NCBI GenBank assembly: GCA_028287065.1
Contig: JAQBQJ010000134.1
Location: forward strand, 1-37,972
Source: Labilithrix sp.
GTDB taxonomy: Bacteria; Myxococcota_A; Polyangia; Polyangiales; Polyangiaceae
Direction: 5' to 3'
DNA: 37,972 bases
Below, one piece after another: positions 16,173 to 26,100 of the stretch. Position numbers and translations under genes: made by a program. The first letter of the stretch is position 1. Each line of letters opens with the position of its first letter. A model generated the notes under the pieces. The model made no database searches. It saw only the letters and a list, made by a program, of their open reading frames with translations, and had not been told where the DNA came from.

Positions 16173-17597
16173 TCAGAGGCTTCGAAGATACGCGACGAGC
16201 GCCGCGCGATCCGGCGCCGGGAGGTCCGTGCCGAACGCGTGTCCGGCGACCGCGCCCTTTCCGAGCGGGCTCCTCGCGTACGTGGGCTCGAGCCGCGCAG
16301 GCGAGAGCACGTCCTCGAGCGTGGGCACCGCGCCGTGATGGAAGTAAGGCGCCGCCGCCGACACGCGAACGAGCGCCGGCGGTCGATACTTGCCGGTGCC
16401 TCGCGCGCCTCCGAACGCGAGCGCGCGATCGGTGCCGACACGCTCGGCGGGGATCGGCGGACCGCCGAGCGCCGCGTTCGAATGACATGCCTTGCACTCC
16501 GCGGCGAAGAGCTCCTCACCGCGCGGCACGAGCTTCGTCTCGCTCGCGCTCGCGACGGCACGCGCCTCGGGCTCGAGCGAATACAGGAACAGCGCGAGCG
16601 CATACGCGAGCTCGCGCGGCGGCCGGATCTTCTGGTGGTTCGAGTGGAGGAGCTGCGTCTCCTGCCGGATCGCGAGCACCGTCGGTCCCGCATGCTTGAT
16701 CGTGCCGGCCTGCGTGAGCGCGCTCTGATGACGAAGTCCCCATAAATCCGGGATCGCGACGGGATCCTCGTCGTCGTCCTCGGTCACGTCGGCACGGCCC
16801 GGACCCCACGTCTTCATCCGCCGCGCGAGGTCCGGATCGACCGGCACCAGCGTGTCCGCGTGGTACGCGAGGCGCAACGCTCCATAGTCGAACGCACGGC
16901 GCGCGTCGCCGACCACGACGTGCCCGCGATCGTCGACGCTCGCATGGCAGATGGCGCACGTGATGCCGAGCGCGGTCCTGCCTCGCACGTCGCTGAAGAG
17001 GCGCACGCCCGGATACGTGCCGTCGGCGGCGGGCTTCACGCCCACGCGCTCGCCGACGTCCGGATGCTCGAGCGCCCAGTTCATGAAGATCTCGACGCGC
17101 AGCGGATAGCCGAAGAACACCTCACGTCCGAGCGCGACCCACCCCGCCATCGTCGTCGGACGCTTGCCGTCCCAGAGCCGCGGGGTCGCGGGATCGAGCG
17201 CGAGCGGACGATGCGCGCGCAGCTCTCCGGCCATCGCGGTCGTCGCGGGCACCGACTGCGGGTTCCACTCTGGAAGGAGATCCCAGCCCTGCGTCTTCAG
17301 CGCATACGCGTCGAGACGTTGGCGCGAGTACGTGTTCTTCGGATTCGCGAGCGACTCGACGAGCGCGTTCCGGCGGAAGTCCGGATCGTCGAGATAGAGC
17401 GCGGCCTCGGCGAGCATGCCGGCCTCGGAGAAACGATCCGCGGGAAGCGTCGGAGGAGCGCTCGTTCTCGAGCTCGGCGCGGCGGCCGCCGCATCGGTCG
17501 TCGTCGCGAGCGTCTCGTTCGATCGCCGGCAGCCGGTGATCGCCGCCAACGAGCCGAGAAGGACGGCGGCGCCGAGCGCCGTCCACGAACGGATCAC
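16173..17597 (-). CDS. Di-haem cytochrome c peroxidase/MauG-like lipoprotein
   Basis: 474 residues from GTG 17597, which overlaps the previous gene's TGA as GTGA. Lipobox AITGC (Cys 23) follows a hydrophobic stretch. Two haem c sites are clear: ITCAICHAS (C214-H218) and AECKACHSN (C368-H372). The C-terminal APYFHHGAVPTLEDVL is the equivalent of the conserved peroxidase/MauG motif between the second haem and the end, and GKYRPPALVRV precedes it as in that family. Classical enzymes reduce H2O2 in the periplasm; MauG-like members oxidise protein side chains. Which of these applies cannot be told from sequence alone. Its ~200-residue N-terminal region is longer than in ordinary peroxidases and not recognised. 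Confidence 0.82.
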   Translation of the reverse strand: MIRSWTALGAAVLLGSLAAITGCRRSNETLATTTDAAAAAPSSRTSAPPTLPADRFSEAGMLAEAALYLDDPDFRRNALVESLANPKNTYSRQRLDAYALKTQGWDLLPEWNPQSVPATTAMAGELRAHRPLALDPATPRLWDGKRPTTMAGWVALGREVFFGYPLRVEIFMNWALEHPDVGERVGVKPAADGTYPGVRLFSDVRGRTALGITCAICHASVDDRGHVVVGDARRAFDYGALRLAYHADTLVPVDPDLARRMKTWGPGRADVTEDDDEDPVAIPDLWGLRHQSALTQAGTIKHAGPTVLAIRQETQLLHSNHQKIRPPRELAYALALFLYSLEPEARAVASASETKLVPRGEELFAAECKACHSNAALGGPPIPAERVGTDRALAFGGARGTGKYRPPALVRVSAAAPYFHHGAVPTLEDVLSPARLEPTYARSPLGKGAVAGHAFGTDLPAPDRAALVAYLRSL

Positions 17598-18277
17598 GTC
17601 GCGACCTGAGGCTCCCGGCTGAGATCCGTCGACTCGAGCACGATCTGCACGCCGTCGATGCGGAGCGTGACGTGCAGCTTGTATCGCGTCGAGTACGCGA
17701 GCCTCGTGTCGCTGCCGCTCAAGGTCGACCATGCGGGCGCCGAGAGATCGTAGCTTGCCTTCAGCTCGCCGGCGGGCTTGATCGTCTGATCCCACGCGCT
17801 GTACGCGTTGCCGGACCACACCTGCGGCTTCGTCGCCTTCAGCGTGTCGACGATCTTGCCGGTCGCGGCGTCGAGCAGCGTGACGTCGACGACCTCGACC
17901 TTCGCGCTCTGCGTGCCGGCGGTCGCGGTGAATGCAATCTGCATGTTCGACTGCTGGCAGAAGGCCCCGCCGCATCCGCCGGGGGCAGGGCTCGACGACG
18001 CTCCGCCGTCCGCCGCGGGCCGGGTGCCGGCCTGTGGCGCGCAGTCGGCCGAAGGAGCGAACCCGCCCGCGGCGCCGCCTCCGCACTCGTCGCCGAGCGT
18101 GACCGCGGAGATCGTCGCCGTGATCTGCAGGCCCGAGGTGGGGGAGGTGACCTGCGCTTGCTTCTGGGGCTCCGTCGAGCCGGTCGACGAGGTCCCCGCG
18201 CTGCACGCGAAGACGGCGATACCGAGGACACCGAGGACCACCGCGCAGAGAACGCTCTTCACCAAGCGCTGGCTCAT
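17594..18277 (-). CDS. Lipoprotein of unknown function, first gene of the cytochrome run
   Basis: 227 residues from ATG 18277. Lipobox AVFAC (Cys 25). A Ser/Thr/Gly-rich linker is followed by a Cys-containing, low-complexity region (LGDECGGGAAGG, ADCAPQAG, GGCGGAFCQQS) that may be disulfide-bonded. The C-terminal ~110 residues form a plausible beta-sandwich (MQIAFTATAGTQSAKVEVVDVTLLD... TRYKLHVTLRIDGVQIVLES). No family was recognised. The TGA overlaps the next gene's GTG, so it is made together with the di-haem protein and could be its partner. Confidence 0.72.
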   Translation of the reverse strand: MSQRLVKSVLCAVVLGVLGIAVFACSAGTSSTGSTEPQKQAQVTSPTSGLQITATISAVTLGDECGGGAAGGFAPSADCAPQAGTRPAADGGASSSPAPGGCGGAFCQQSNMQIAFTATAGTQSAKVEVVDVTLLDAATGKIVDTLKATKPQVWSGNAYSAWDQTIKPAGELKASYDLSAPAWSTLSGSDTRLAYSTRYKLHVTLRIDGVQIVLESTDLSREPQVAT

Positions 18278-18415
18278 GCGCGACCCGTGCCAGACGGGCT
18301 TTTGCACGATCGCCCTCGAAACAAGCAGGATCGCACGGCTCAAGCTGTGCCATGTCCGGACCGTCCTGTCCGATCGGCCCTGGTCACTCGGCCGATCCCC
18401 CCGAGACGTTCTACG

Positions 18416-19261
18416 ATGTGCGTCGACGCCTCCATGGCCGACGCTCCTCCTCCATCGGCACCCGAGCCGCCCTCGTATCTGCTCGAGGGTCGTTACCTCG
18501 CCGAGAAGCTCGTTGCACGCGGCGACACCGCGGACGTGTTCTCGGGCTCCGACACGTGGTCGGGCGAGCACGTCGCGATCCGTCTGCTGCGCGCCGATCG
18601 GATGGATCGAGCGCCCGCGTTCCGGCGCATGTCGGAGCGGCTGTTCGGAACCGCGTCGGCTCGGCTCCTCCGCGCGATCGCGATGGGCGACGATCGCGAC
18701 GGCCGTCCGTACCTCGTGGCCGAGCTCCTCATGGGCCGCGACCTCGAGAAGCTCGGACGCGTGCGCTGGGAAGTGGCCTGCGAGATCACGCGTCAGGCCG
18801 CAGCGGCCATCGCCGAGATGCACCTGCACGGCCTCCATCACGGCGCCCTCCGTGCATCGACGTTCTTCGTGGCCGCCGCGAACGTCGGCGGCTCGCGCGT
18901 GAAGCTGCTCGATCTCGGCACCGGCGATCGCACCGCGACGGCGGCGAAGGACGTGCGCGCGCTCGTCGCGATCCTCCATCGCTTGCTCGTCGGACGACCG
19001 CCTCTCCCCGCGAAGGTCCGTCCTACGCGGCTCCTCACGAACGTCGCCGGCGCGCCGCCCGCGCTCGAAGCGTCGCTCGGTCGATGGCTCGCGAGCGAAG
19101 GAGAAGGCATCGCCGCGGCCGACGTCGCGAACGAGCTGAAGGCGATCATCGACGCGGCCAACAGCGAGTTCTGGTCCGGCGGTCCGACGAGCTCCGGTGC
19201 TCACGAGCTGCCGCGGCCCTCGATGATCTCGATGGCCGATCCCGACGACGACGAAGACTGA
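18416..19261 (+). CDS. Pseudokinase: Ser/Thr-kinase fold without catalytic residues
   Basis: 281 residues from ATG 18416; a second ATG at 18434 is equally possible, and no ribosome site decides. The layout is that of a bacterial Hanks-type kinase domain: N-lobe strand YLLEGRYLAEKLVARGDTADVF, VAIRLLRA, hinge PYLVAELLMGRDLEKL, C-lobe helix AAAAIAEMHLHGLHHGALRASTFF, then VKLLDLGTG. Every key residue is altered. The Gly loop lacks its second and third Gly, the VAIK Lys is Arg 56, the HRD motif reads HHGALRAS with no Asp or Asn, and only Asp 166 of a DLG motif remains. It is therefore likely inactive and acts as a scaffold or sensor. No transmembrane segment or extra domain follows; the tail is acidic (DPDDDED). 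Confidence 0.78.
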   Translation: MCVDASMADAPPPSAPEPPSYLLEGRYLAEKLVARGDTADVFSGSDTWSGEHVAIRLLRADRMDRAPAFRRMSERLFGTASARLLRAIAMGDDRDGRPYLVAELLMGRDLEKLGRVRWEVACEITRQAAAAIAEMHLHGLHHGALRASTFFVAAANVGGSRVKLLDLGTGDRTATAAKDVRALVAILHRLLVGRPPLPAKVRPTRLLTNVAGAPPALEASLGRWLASEGEGIAAADVANELKAIIDAANSEFWSGGPTSSGAHELPRPSMISMADPDDDED

Positions 19262-19265
19262 GCGA

Positions 19266-19730
19266 TCAGCGATCGTCGCGGTCGGCGATCACCGCACGCG
19301 CGCGCTCGACGAGCCGTGCCGCGCTCCACGGCTCCTCGGGCACCCACCTGCGTCCGTACACGAGATAGTGGCCGGTCCGGAGATCGCACGGGAGGTTCGC
19401 CTCGATCGGGTAGTAGCGGTTGTGCGCCTCGACGAGCTGGTTCATGCGCTTGACGTCGATCGTCGCCGCCCTGTCGTGGAGCGCGCGCGTCACGAGCTCT
19501 TCACGGTCCGGCCGCTGGCCGTGCTTCGCGACGAGCGCATCGTGCAACGTAACGAGCATGCGTACGTGCCGCTCTTCGAGGTCCTCGAGGTGCTTCTTGC
19601 GCGTCGCATACGCCGGCGCACCGATGGCGATCGCGCGGATCCGGTCGTTGACCGACAGCGTGAAGTTGCGCGGCGGGTCGGCGCTGTTGAAGGCGCTCTT
19701 CGGGGCCCTTGCGTCGTCGGAGTCGCTCAC
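19266..19730 (-). CDS. Small cytoplasmic protein of unknown function
   Basis: 154 residues from GTG 19730. No in-frame ATG occurs until well into the conserved-looking part, and no clear ribosome site is present. No signal or membrane segment. Mostly helical and highly charged (RKKHLEDLEERHVRMLVTLHDALVAKHGQRPDREELVTRALHDRAA), followed by a Tyr/Trp-rich end (RYYPIEANLPCDLRTGHYLVYGRRWVPEEPW). I recognise no family. It lies four bases from the stop of the convergent pseudokinase gene. Confidence 0.65.
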   Translation of the reverse strand: MSDSDDARAPKSAFNSADPPRNFTLSVNDRIRAIAIGAPAYATRKKHLEDLEERHVRMLVTLHDALVAKHGQRPDREELVTRALHDRAATIDVKRMNQLVEAHNRYYPIEANLPCDLRTGHYLVYGRRWVPEEPWSAARLVERARAVIADRDDR

Positions 19731-19834
19731 GGCGCTGAAAGTAGGGCGCGATCCGCGGCTCGGCAAGCGCGACCGGACGCCCGCGATCGACCGAAAAGTT
19801 GCCCAAAATCGCTGCGGCGAGCACCTTCGCCGCC

Positions 19835-20059
19835 ATGCGTATGGGGAACCTCGATCGAAGGAACGCTCCGGCTCAGACCTCGTGCGTCGTCTGCGGGACG
19901 ACGGATGCACGGCTGCTCTCCACGACCACCCTCGGGGACGGCGGACGCGTCGTCGTCTGCGGCTCGCACAAGGTCGCGCACCGTCGCGCCGAGCGCATCG
20001 CGAGCTCCGTCGACGAGCTACGCCTGCTGCTGTGCGATCGTCGCGTCGCCAACGGCTGA
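19835..20059 (+). CDS. Small zinc-binding protein (CxxC ... CxxH)
   Basis: 74 residues from ATG 19835; ATG 19841 or TTG 19799 are alternatives. The metal-site pattern is CVVC (17-20) and VVCGSH (C42, H45), a CxxC-x21-CxxH arrangement of treble-clef/ribbon type. The basic helix HKVAHRRAERIA follows. No family was recognised, but such small proteins often bind nucleic acid or protein. Its last 42 bases overlap the end of the convergent RND gene, so one of the two ends has compromised freedom; the Cys pattern makes me believe the frame is real. Confidence 0.55.
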   Translation: MRMGNLDRRNAPAQTSCVVCGTTDARLLSTTTLGDGGRVVVCGSHKVAHRRAERIASSVDELRLLLCDRRVANG

Positions 20060-23000
20060 GGGCCGCGACGCCGATCGGCGCTGCTTGGTGAACCGATCGA
20101 GCGCCAGGTAGATCACGGGCGTCGTGAACAGGGTGAGCGCCTGCGAGAAGAGCAGGCCGCCCACGATCGCGATGCCGAGCGGACGTCGCAGCTCCGAGCC
20201 CACGCCGCCTCCGATCGCGAGCGGCACCGCGCCGAGCATCGCTGCGAGCGTCGTCATGAGGATCGGGCGGAAGCGCAGCAGGCACGCCTTCGTGATGGCG
20301 GCCTCGGGTGACAGGCCCTCCTCGCGCTCGGCCTCGATCGCGAAGTCGATCATCATGATCGCGTTCTTCTTCACGATGCCGATGAGCAGGATGATCCCGA
20401 TGAGTGCAATGACGCTCAGCTCCGTCTTGAACAGGAGCAACGCGAGCAGCGCGCCGACGCCCGCGGAGGGAAGCGTGGACAGGATCGTGATCGGATGGAT
20501 GGTGCTCTCGTAGAGCATCCCGAGCACGATGTAGACCGTGACGAGCGCGGCGAGCACGAGCATCGGCTCGCTCGCGAGCGATGCCTTGAAGGCCTGCGCG
20601 GTGCCCTGGAAATCTGCATGGATCGACGCGGGCATGCCGATCTCGAGCTCGGCGCGATGGATGGCGTCGACGGCCTCGCCGAGCGACACGCCGGGCGCGA
20701 GATTGAACGAGAGCGTTGTCGCGGGGAACTGACCTTGATGGCTGATCGAGAGCGCCGTCGCTGCGATGCTCTTCTTCGTCAGCGCATCGAAGGGCACCAT
20801 CCCGCCGTCGGCCGACCGCACGTAAAGACGGTCGACGGACTCGGGACCGCCGACGAGGTCGGGCTTCATCTCGAGGACCACGCGATACTGGTTCATCGCC
20901 GCGTACGTCGTCGCGACCTGACGCTGGCCGAACGCGTCGTAGAGCGTCGCGTCGACTTGCTGCGGCGTCACGCCGAGCCGTGAGGCGGAGTCGCGATCGA
21001 GATCGAGACGCAGCTCGAGCCCGGAGGTCTGCTGATCGGAGTTCACGTCCTTCAGCTGCGGCACCTTGCGGAGGCGCTCGAGCACCTTGGGTCCCCACGT
21101 GCGGAGCTCTTGGAGGTCCGCGTCCTGCAGTGTGTACTGGTACTGCGTGCGCGCCGAGCGACCGCCGACGCGGACGTCCTGCGTCGCCTGGAGGAACAGC
21201 GTGAGCCCCTCGACCTGCGCGAGCTTGGGCCTCAGGCGGGCGATGATCGCGTCCGCGTTCGGGCGCTTGCCCGTCTTCAGATCGACGAACATGGTCCCTG
21301 TATTTCCGGTGTTTCCGGAGCCGGCGCCCACGAACGACACGACGTGCGCGACGTCCGGATCGGCGCCCACGATGGCGAGCACGCGCTCCTGGCGCGCGCG
21401 CATCGCAGGGAACGAGATGTCCTGCGGCGCCTCCGAGAAGCCCATGATCATGCCGACGTCCTGCTGGGGGAAGAGTCCCTTCGGAACGACGATGTAGAGC
21501 GCGACGGTGCCGGCGATCGTCGCCATCGTGAGAGCGCCGACGAGCTTCCGGCGGCGCAGCACCCACGCGAGCGCACGCTCGTAGCCGCGGAGGATGCTCG
21601 CGAGGACCCACTCCGTGCCGCGGTGCAGGCGGCCGTGCGGTCCGTGATCGGGCTTCAGGAGCCGCGAGCACATCATGGGCGTGAGCGTGAGCGACACGAC
21701 CGCGGACACGGCGATCGCGATGCTCAACGTCATCGCGAACTCGCGGAAGAGACGCCCGACGATGCCGCCCATGAGCAGGATCGGGATGAACACGGCGAGC
21801 AGCGAGGCCGTGATCGAGACGATCGTGAAGCCGATCTGCTTCGCGCCCTCGAGCGCGGCCTCGCGCGGGGGACGGCCGGCCTCGACCAGCCGCGCGACGT
21901 TCTCCGTCACGACGATCGCGTCGTCGACGACGAAGCCCGTCGCGATGGTGAGCGCCATCAGCGACAGGTTGTCGAGGCTGTAGTCGAGCAGGTACATCAC
22001 CGCGAACGTGCCCACGAGCGACAGCGGTACCGCCACGCTCGGGATCAACGTCGCCCGGAACGACCGCAGGAACACGAAGACCACGAGCACGACGAGCGCG
22101 AGGCTGATGAGGAGCGTGTACTCGACGTCGGCGACCGAGGCGCGGATGCTCTGCGTGCGATCGAGCGCGATGTCCACCTTGATGGCCGGCGAGATGGACG
22201 TCGCGATCGAGGGCAAGAGCGCCTTTATCCGATCGTTCGTCGCGACGATGTTCGCGCCGGGCTGCCGGCGGATGATCATGAGGACGGACCGGACGCCGTT
22301 CGTCCACGCCGCAACGCGCTCGTTCTCGACGGACTCGAAGACGTGCGCGACGTCGCCGAGGTGCACGACCGCGCCGTTGTTCTGCGCGATGACGACCTTC
22401 TCGAACGACTTCGGGCCGAAGAGCTGATCGTTCGCGCCGATGGTGCGTGCCCTCACGTCGCCGGAGAGAGAGCCCTTCGGCGAGTCGACCGTGGCCTGCG
22501 CGAGCGCAGTCCGGACGTCCTCCATCGTGAGGCCGATGCCCGCGAGGATCTGCGGATCGACCTGCACGCGCACGGCCGGCTGCTGCGACCCTCCGACCGT
22601 GACCTGTCCGACGCCCGAGACCTGCGAGATGCGCTGCGCGAGGATCGTGGTCGCAGCGTCGGCGATCTGACCGATAGGCACGACGTCGCTCGTGAGCGAA
22701 AGGATCATGATCGGCGCGTCGGCCGGATTCACCTTGCGATACGAAGGTCGCGACGGCAGATCTGCCGGGAGCTCGCCGCCGGCGGCGTTGATCGCGGCTT
22801 GCACGTCGCGCGCTGCGCTCTCGACGTCACGATCGAGATCGAACTGCATCGTGATGTTCGTCGTGCCGAGCGCGCTCGTCGAGGTGATCTCCGCGACGCC
22901 CGCGATCCGTCCGAAGCGACGCTCGAGCGGCGTCGCCACGGCCGAGGCCATCGTCTCGGGGCTCGCGCCGGGGAGATTGGCGCTGACCTGGATCGTCGGG

Positions 23001-23125
23001 AAATCGACGCGCGGGAGCGGCGCGACCGGGAGCAGCACGTACGAGAGCATGCCTGCGATGAGCACGGCGGCGGCGAGGAGCACCGTCGCGATCGGCCTCC
23101 GGACGAACGGCGCCGAGACGTTCAC
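20018..23125 (-). CDS. mdtC: RND efflux pump subunit, MdtC-like
   Basis: 1035 residues from GTG 23125, with GGGAGAGG just upstream and GTGA overlap with the preceding gene. A full-length inner-membrane RND transporter: start motif FVRRPIATVLL, porter-domain repeats (PLPRVDFPTIQVSANLPGAS), TM4 proton-relay pair Asp 401-Asp 402 in GFVVDDAIVV, and the partner Lys in GIVKKNAIMMIDFAIE. Drives export of drugs, bile-like compounds or metals by proton antiport, together with a fusion protein and TolC. No HME-type metal-site signature was noticed, so the hydrophobe/amphiphile (HAE-1/MdtBC) class is more likely. Last gene of a four-gene operon. The symbol is by family and order (MdtB/MdtC-type pair), not proven orthology. 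Confidence 0.88.
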   Translation of the reverse strand: MNVSAPFVRRPIATVLLAAAVLIAGMLSYVLLPVAPLPRVDFPTIQVSANLPGASPETMASAVATPLERRFGRIAGVAEITSTSALGTTNITMQFDLDRDVESAARDVQAAINAAGGELPADLPSRPSYRKVNPADAPIMILSLTSDVVPIGQIADAATTILAQRISQVSGVGQVTVGGSQQPAVRVQVDPQILAGIGLTMEDVRTALAQATVDSPKGSLSGDVRARTIGANDQLFGPKSFEKVVIAQNNGAVVHLGDVAHVFESVENERVAAWTNGVRSVLMIIRRQPGANIVATNDRIKALLPSIATSISPAIKVDIALDRTQSIRASVADVEYTLLISLALVVLVVFVFLRSFRATLIPSVAVPLSLVGTFAVMYLLDYSLDNLSLMALTIATGFVVDDAIVVTENVARLVEAGRPPREAALEGAKQIGFTIVSITASLLAVFIPILLMGGIVGRLFREFAMTLSIAIAVSAVVSLTLTPMMCSRLLKPDHGPHGRLHRGTEWVLASILRGYERALAWVLRRRKLVGALTMATIAGTVALYIVVPKGLFPQQDVGMIMGFSEAPQDISFPAMRARQERVLAIVGADPDVAHVVSFVGAGSGNTGNTGTMFVDLKTGKRPNADAIIARLRPKLAQVEGLTLFLQATQDVRVGGRSARTQYQYTLQDADLQELRTWGPKVLERLRKVPQLKDVNSDQQTSGLELRLDLDRDSASRLGVTPQQVDATLYDAFGQRQVATTYAAMNQYRVVLEMKPDLVGGPESVDRLYVRSADGGMVPFDALTKKSIAATALSISHQGQFPATTLSFNLAPGVSLGEAVDAIHRAELEIGMPASIHADFQGTAQAFKASLASEPMLVLAALVTVYIVLGMLYESTIHPITILSTLPSAGVGALLALLLFKTELSVIALIGIILLIGIVKKNAIMMIDFAIEAEREEGLSPEAAITKACLLRFRPILMTTLAAMLGAVPLAIGGGVGSELRRPLGIAIVGGLLFSQALTLFTTPVIYLALDRFTKQRRSASRPSAVGDATIAQQQA

Positions 23126-26100
23126 TCGGCCTCTCCCGGTTGCTCCGCTCCCTCGAGCGGCACCGCGCGCCGGCGTCCGATGCTCTTCAGCCAGCGGCCG
23201 AGGCGCTCCATGTAGAGGTAGATGACGGGCGTCGTGTAGAGCGTCAGGATTTGCGAAACGATCAGGCCGCCGACGATCGTGATGCCGAGCGGCCGCCGCA
23301 GCTCCGCGCCGGCGCCGCTGCCGATGGCGAGAGGCACGCCGCCGAGCAGCGCGGCCATCGTGGTCATCATGATCGGACGGAAGCGCAGGAGACAGGCCTT
23401 GTGGATCGCGTCGCGCGGTGACAGGCCTTCTTCGCGTTCGGCCTCGACCGCGAAGTCGATCATCATGATCGCGTTCTTCTTCACGATGCCTATGAGCAGC
23501 ACGATGCCGATGAGCGCGATGACCGTGAAGTCCGTGCGCGTCGCGATGAGCGCGAGCAGCGCGCCGACGCCGGCGGAGGGCAGCGTCGAGAGGATCGTGA
23601 TCGGATGGATCGTGCTCTCGTAGAGGATGCCGAGCACGATGTAGACGGTGATGAGCGCCGCGAGGACGAGCGCCGGCTCGCTCGCGAGCGACTCGCGGAA
23701 CGCCTGCGCGGTGCCCTGGAATCCGCTGTGCAGGCCCGGAGGCGCACCGAGCTGCGTCATCGCGTTGTTCGTCGCCTCGACCGCGTCGCCGAGCGACGCA
23801 TGCGGCCCGACGTCGAACGAGATCGTGACCGACGAGAACTGTCCCTGGTGGTTCACGACGAGCGGCGCGGCGGTCTCCGCCACGTGCACGAACGTGGAGA
23901 GCGGCACCTGCACGCCTGCCGTCCCGCGCACGTACAGCTGCTCGAGCGCGCGCTGGTCCTTCTGCATCCCGGGCTTCACCTCGAGCACGACGCGATAGAG
24001 GTTCAGCTGCGTGAAGATGGTCGAGACCTGCCGCTGCCCGAACGCGTCGTAGAGCACGTCGTCGATCGCCTGCGTCGAGACGCCGAGCCGCGAGGCGGTG
24101 TCGCGATCGATCGTGACCGCCACGCCGAGGCCCGATTCCTGGAAGTCGCTCGTGACGTCGCGCAGCTCGGGCAGCGCGCGCAGGGCGTCGATGACCTTCG
24201 GCGCCCACTCCGCGAGCTCCTGGGGATCGGCGTCTTCGATCGTGAACTGATACGGCGTGCGGCTCGCGCGCACGTCGATCTGGAGGTCCTGGACCGACTG
24301 CAGGTACGTGGTGACGCCCGGGATCTGCGCGAGCTTCGGCTTCAGCCTCGCCATGATCGTGTCGGCGTCGGCGTCGCGCTCCTTGTGCGGCGCGAGCGTG
24401 ATCGACATGCGACCCGTGTTGAGCGTCGCGTTCGTGCCGTCCGCGCCGATGAACGACGCGACGCTCGCGACCCCGCGCTCGGCCCTGATGACGTCCGCGA
24501 CGGAGCGCTGGAGGTCCATCATGCGCGTGAACGACACGTCCGCCGGGGCCTCCGTGACCGCGATCACGAGCCCGGTGTCCTCCTGCGGGAAGAAGCCCTT
24601 CGGCACCACCCATGCGAGGACGGCGGTGAACGCGACGGTGCCGAGCGTCACGAGCAGCGTCGTGCGCGCATGGTCGAGGACCCAGCGCAGCCCCCGGTCG
24701 TAGATGCTCAGCATCCCTTCGAAGCCGCGCTCCGAGAGCTTGTACAGGCGACCGCGCTCTTCGGCCTTCGGCTCGGGGCGGAGGAGATGACCGCTCATCA
24801 TCGCGGTGAGCGTCAGCGAGAGCAGCGCGGACACGACGATCGCCGCGGCGAGCGTGACGGCGAACTCGCGAAAGAGTCGCCCTATCAAGCCGGTCATGAA
24901 CAGCAGCGGGATCAGCACCGCGACGAGCGAAACCGTGAGCGACACGATCGTGAAGCCGATCTGCTTCGCGCCCTTGAGCGCCGCGGCCATCGGCTCCTCG
25001 CCGTGCTCGATGTAACGCGCGATGTTCTCGATCATGACGATGGCGTCGTCGACGACGAAGCCCGTCGCGATCGTGAGCGCCATGAGGGACAGGTTGTTCA
25101 GGCTGTACCCGAGCAGGTACATGATGCCGAACGTGCCCACGAGCGAGAGCGGCACTGCGACGCTCGGGATGATCGTCGCGCGTACGTTGCGGAGGAACGC
25201 GAAGATCACCAGCACGACGAGGCCGATCGTGATCGCGAGGGTGATCTCGACGTCCTCGACCGAGGCGCGCACCGTCTCGGTGCGGTCGCTGAGGATGGTC
25301 ACGTCGATGCTCTGCGGGAGCGACGCCTTCAGCTGCGGCAGGAGGGCCTTCACGCGATCGGCGACCTGGATGACGTTCGCGCCGGGCTGCCGCTGGACGT
25401 TGACGATGATCGCGCGGCCGCCATTGGCCCACGCCGCGAGCTGATCGTTCTCGACGCCGTCGATGACGTCTCCGACCTCGCCGAGCCGCACCGGCGAGCC
25501 GTTGCGGTACGCGACCACGATGGGCCGGAAGGCCTTCGCGCTCGTGAGCTGGTCGTTCGTCGCGATCGTGTAGTCCTGACGCGCGCCGTCGATGTTGCCC
25601 TTCGCTTGATTGACGTTCGCGGCGACGAGGGCGAGACGCACGTCGTCGATCGACAGCCCCGTGCCGGCGAGCGCCGCGGGATCGACCTGCACGCGGACGG
25701 CGGGCTTCTGGCTTCCGTTGAGCGTCACGAGGCCGACGCCGGCGACCTGCGAGATCTTCTGCGCGAGCACCGAGTCCGCGGTGTCGTTGACCTGCGTGAG
25801 CGGAAGAGACGGAGACGACACGCTCAGCGTGAGCACCGGCGCATCGGCTGGGTTGCTCTTGCTGTACGTCGGCGGCGTGGGGAGCGTGCGTGGCAGGAGG
25901 TTCGACGCCGCGTTGATCGCGGCCTGCACGTCCTGCTCGGCGGCATCGATGCTGCGCTCGAGCGTGAACTGCAGCGTGACCTGCGAGTTGCCGAAGCTCG
26001 ACACGCTCGTCATCTGCGAGAGCGACGGCATCTGACCGAACTGCCGCTCGAGCGGCGTCGTGACCGACTCCGCCATCGTCTGCGCGCTCGCGCCGGGCAG

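Noticed and set aside
19731-22307. Long minus-strand extension upstream of the small 19266-19730 gene
   Set aside because: It is an out-of-frame reading of the downstream RND gene; the sensible start is GTG 19730.
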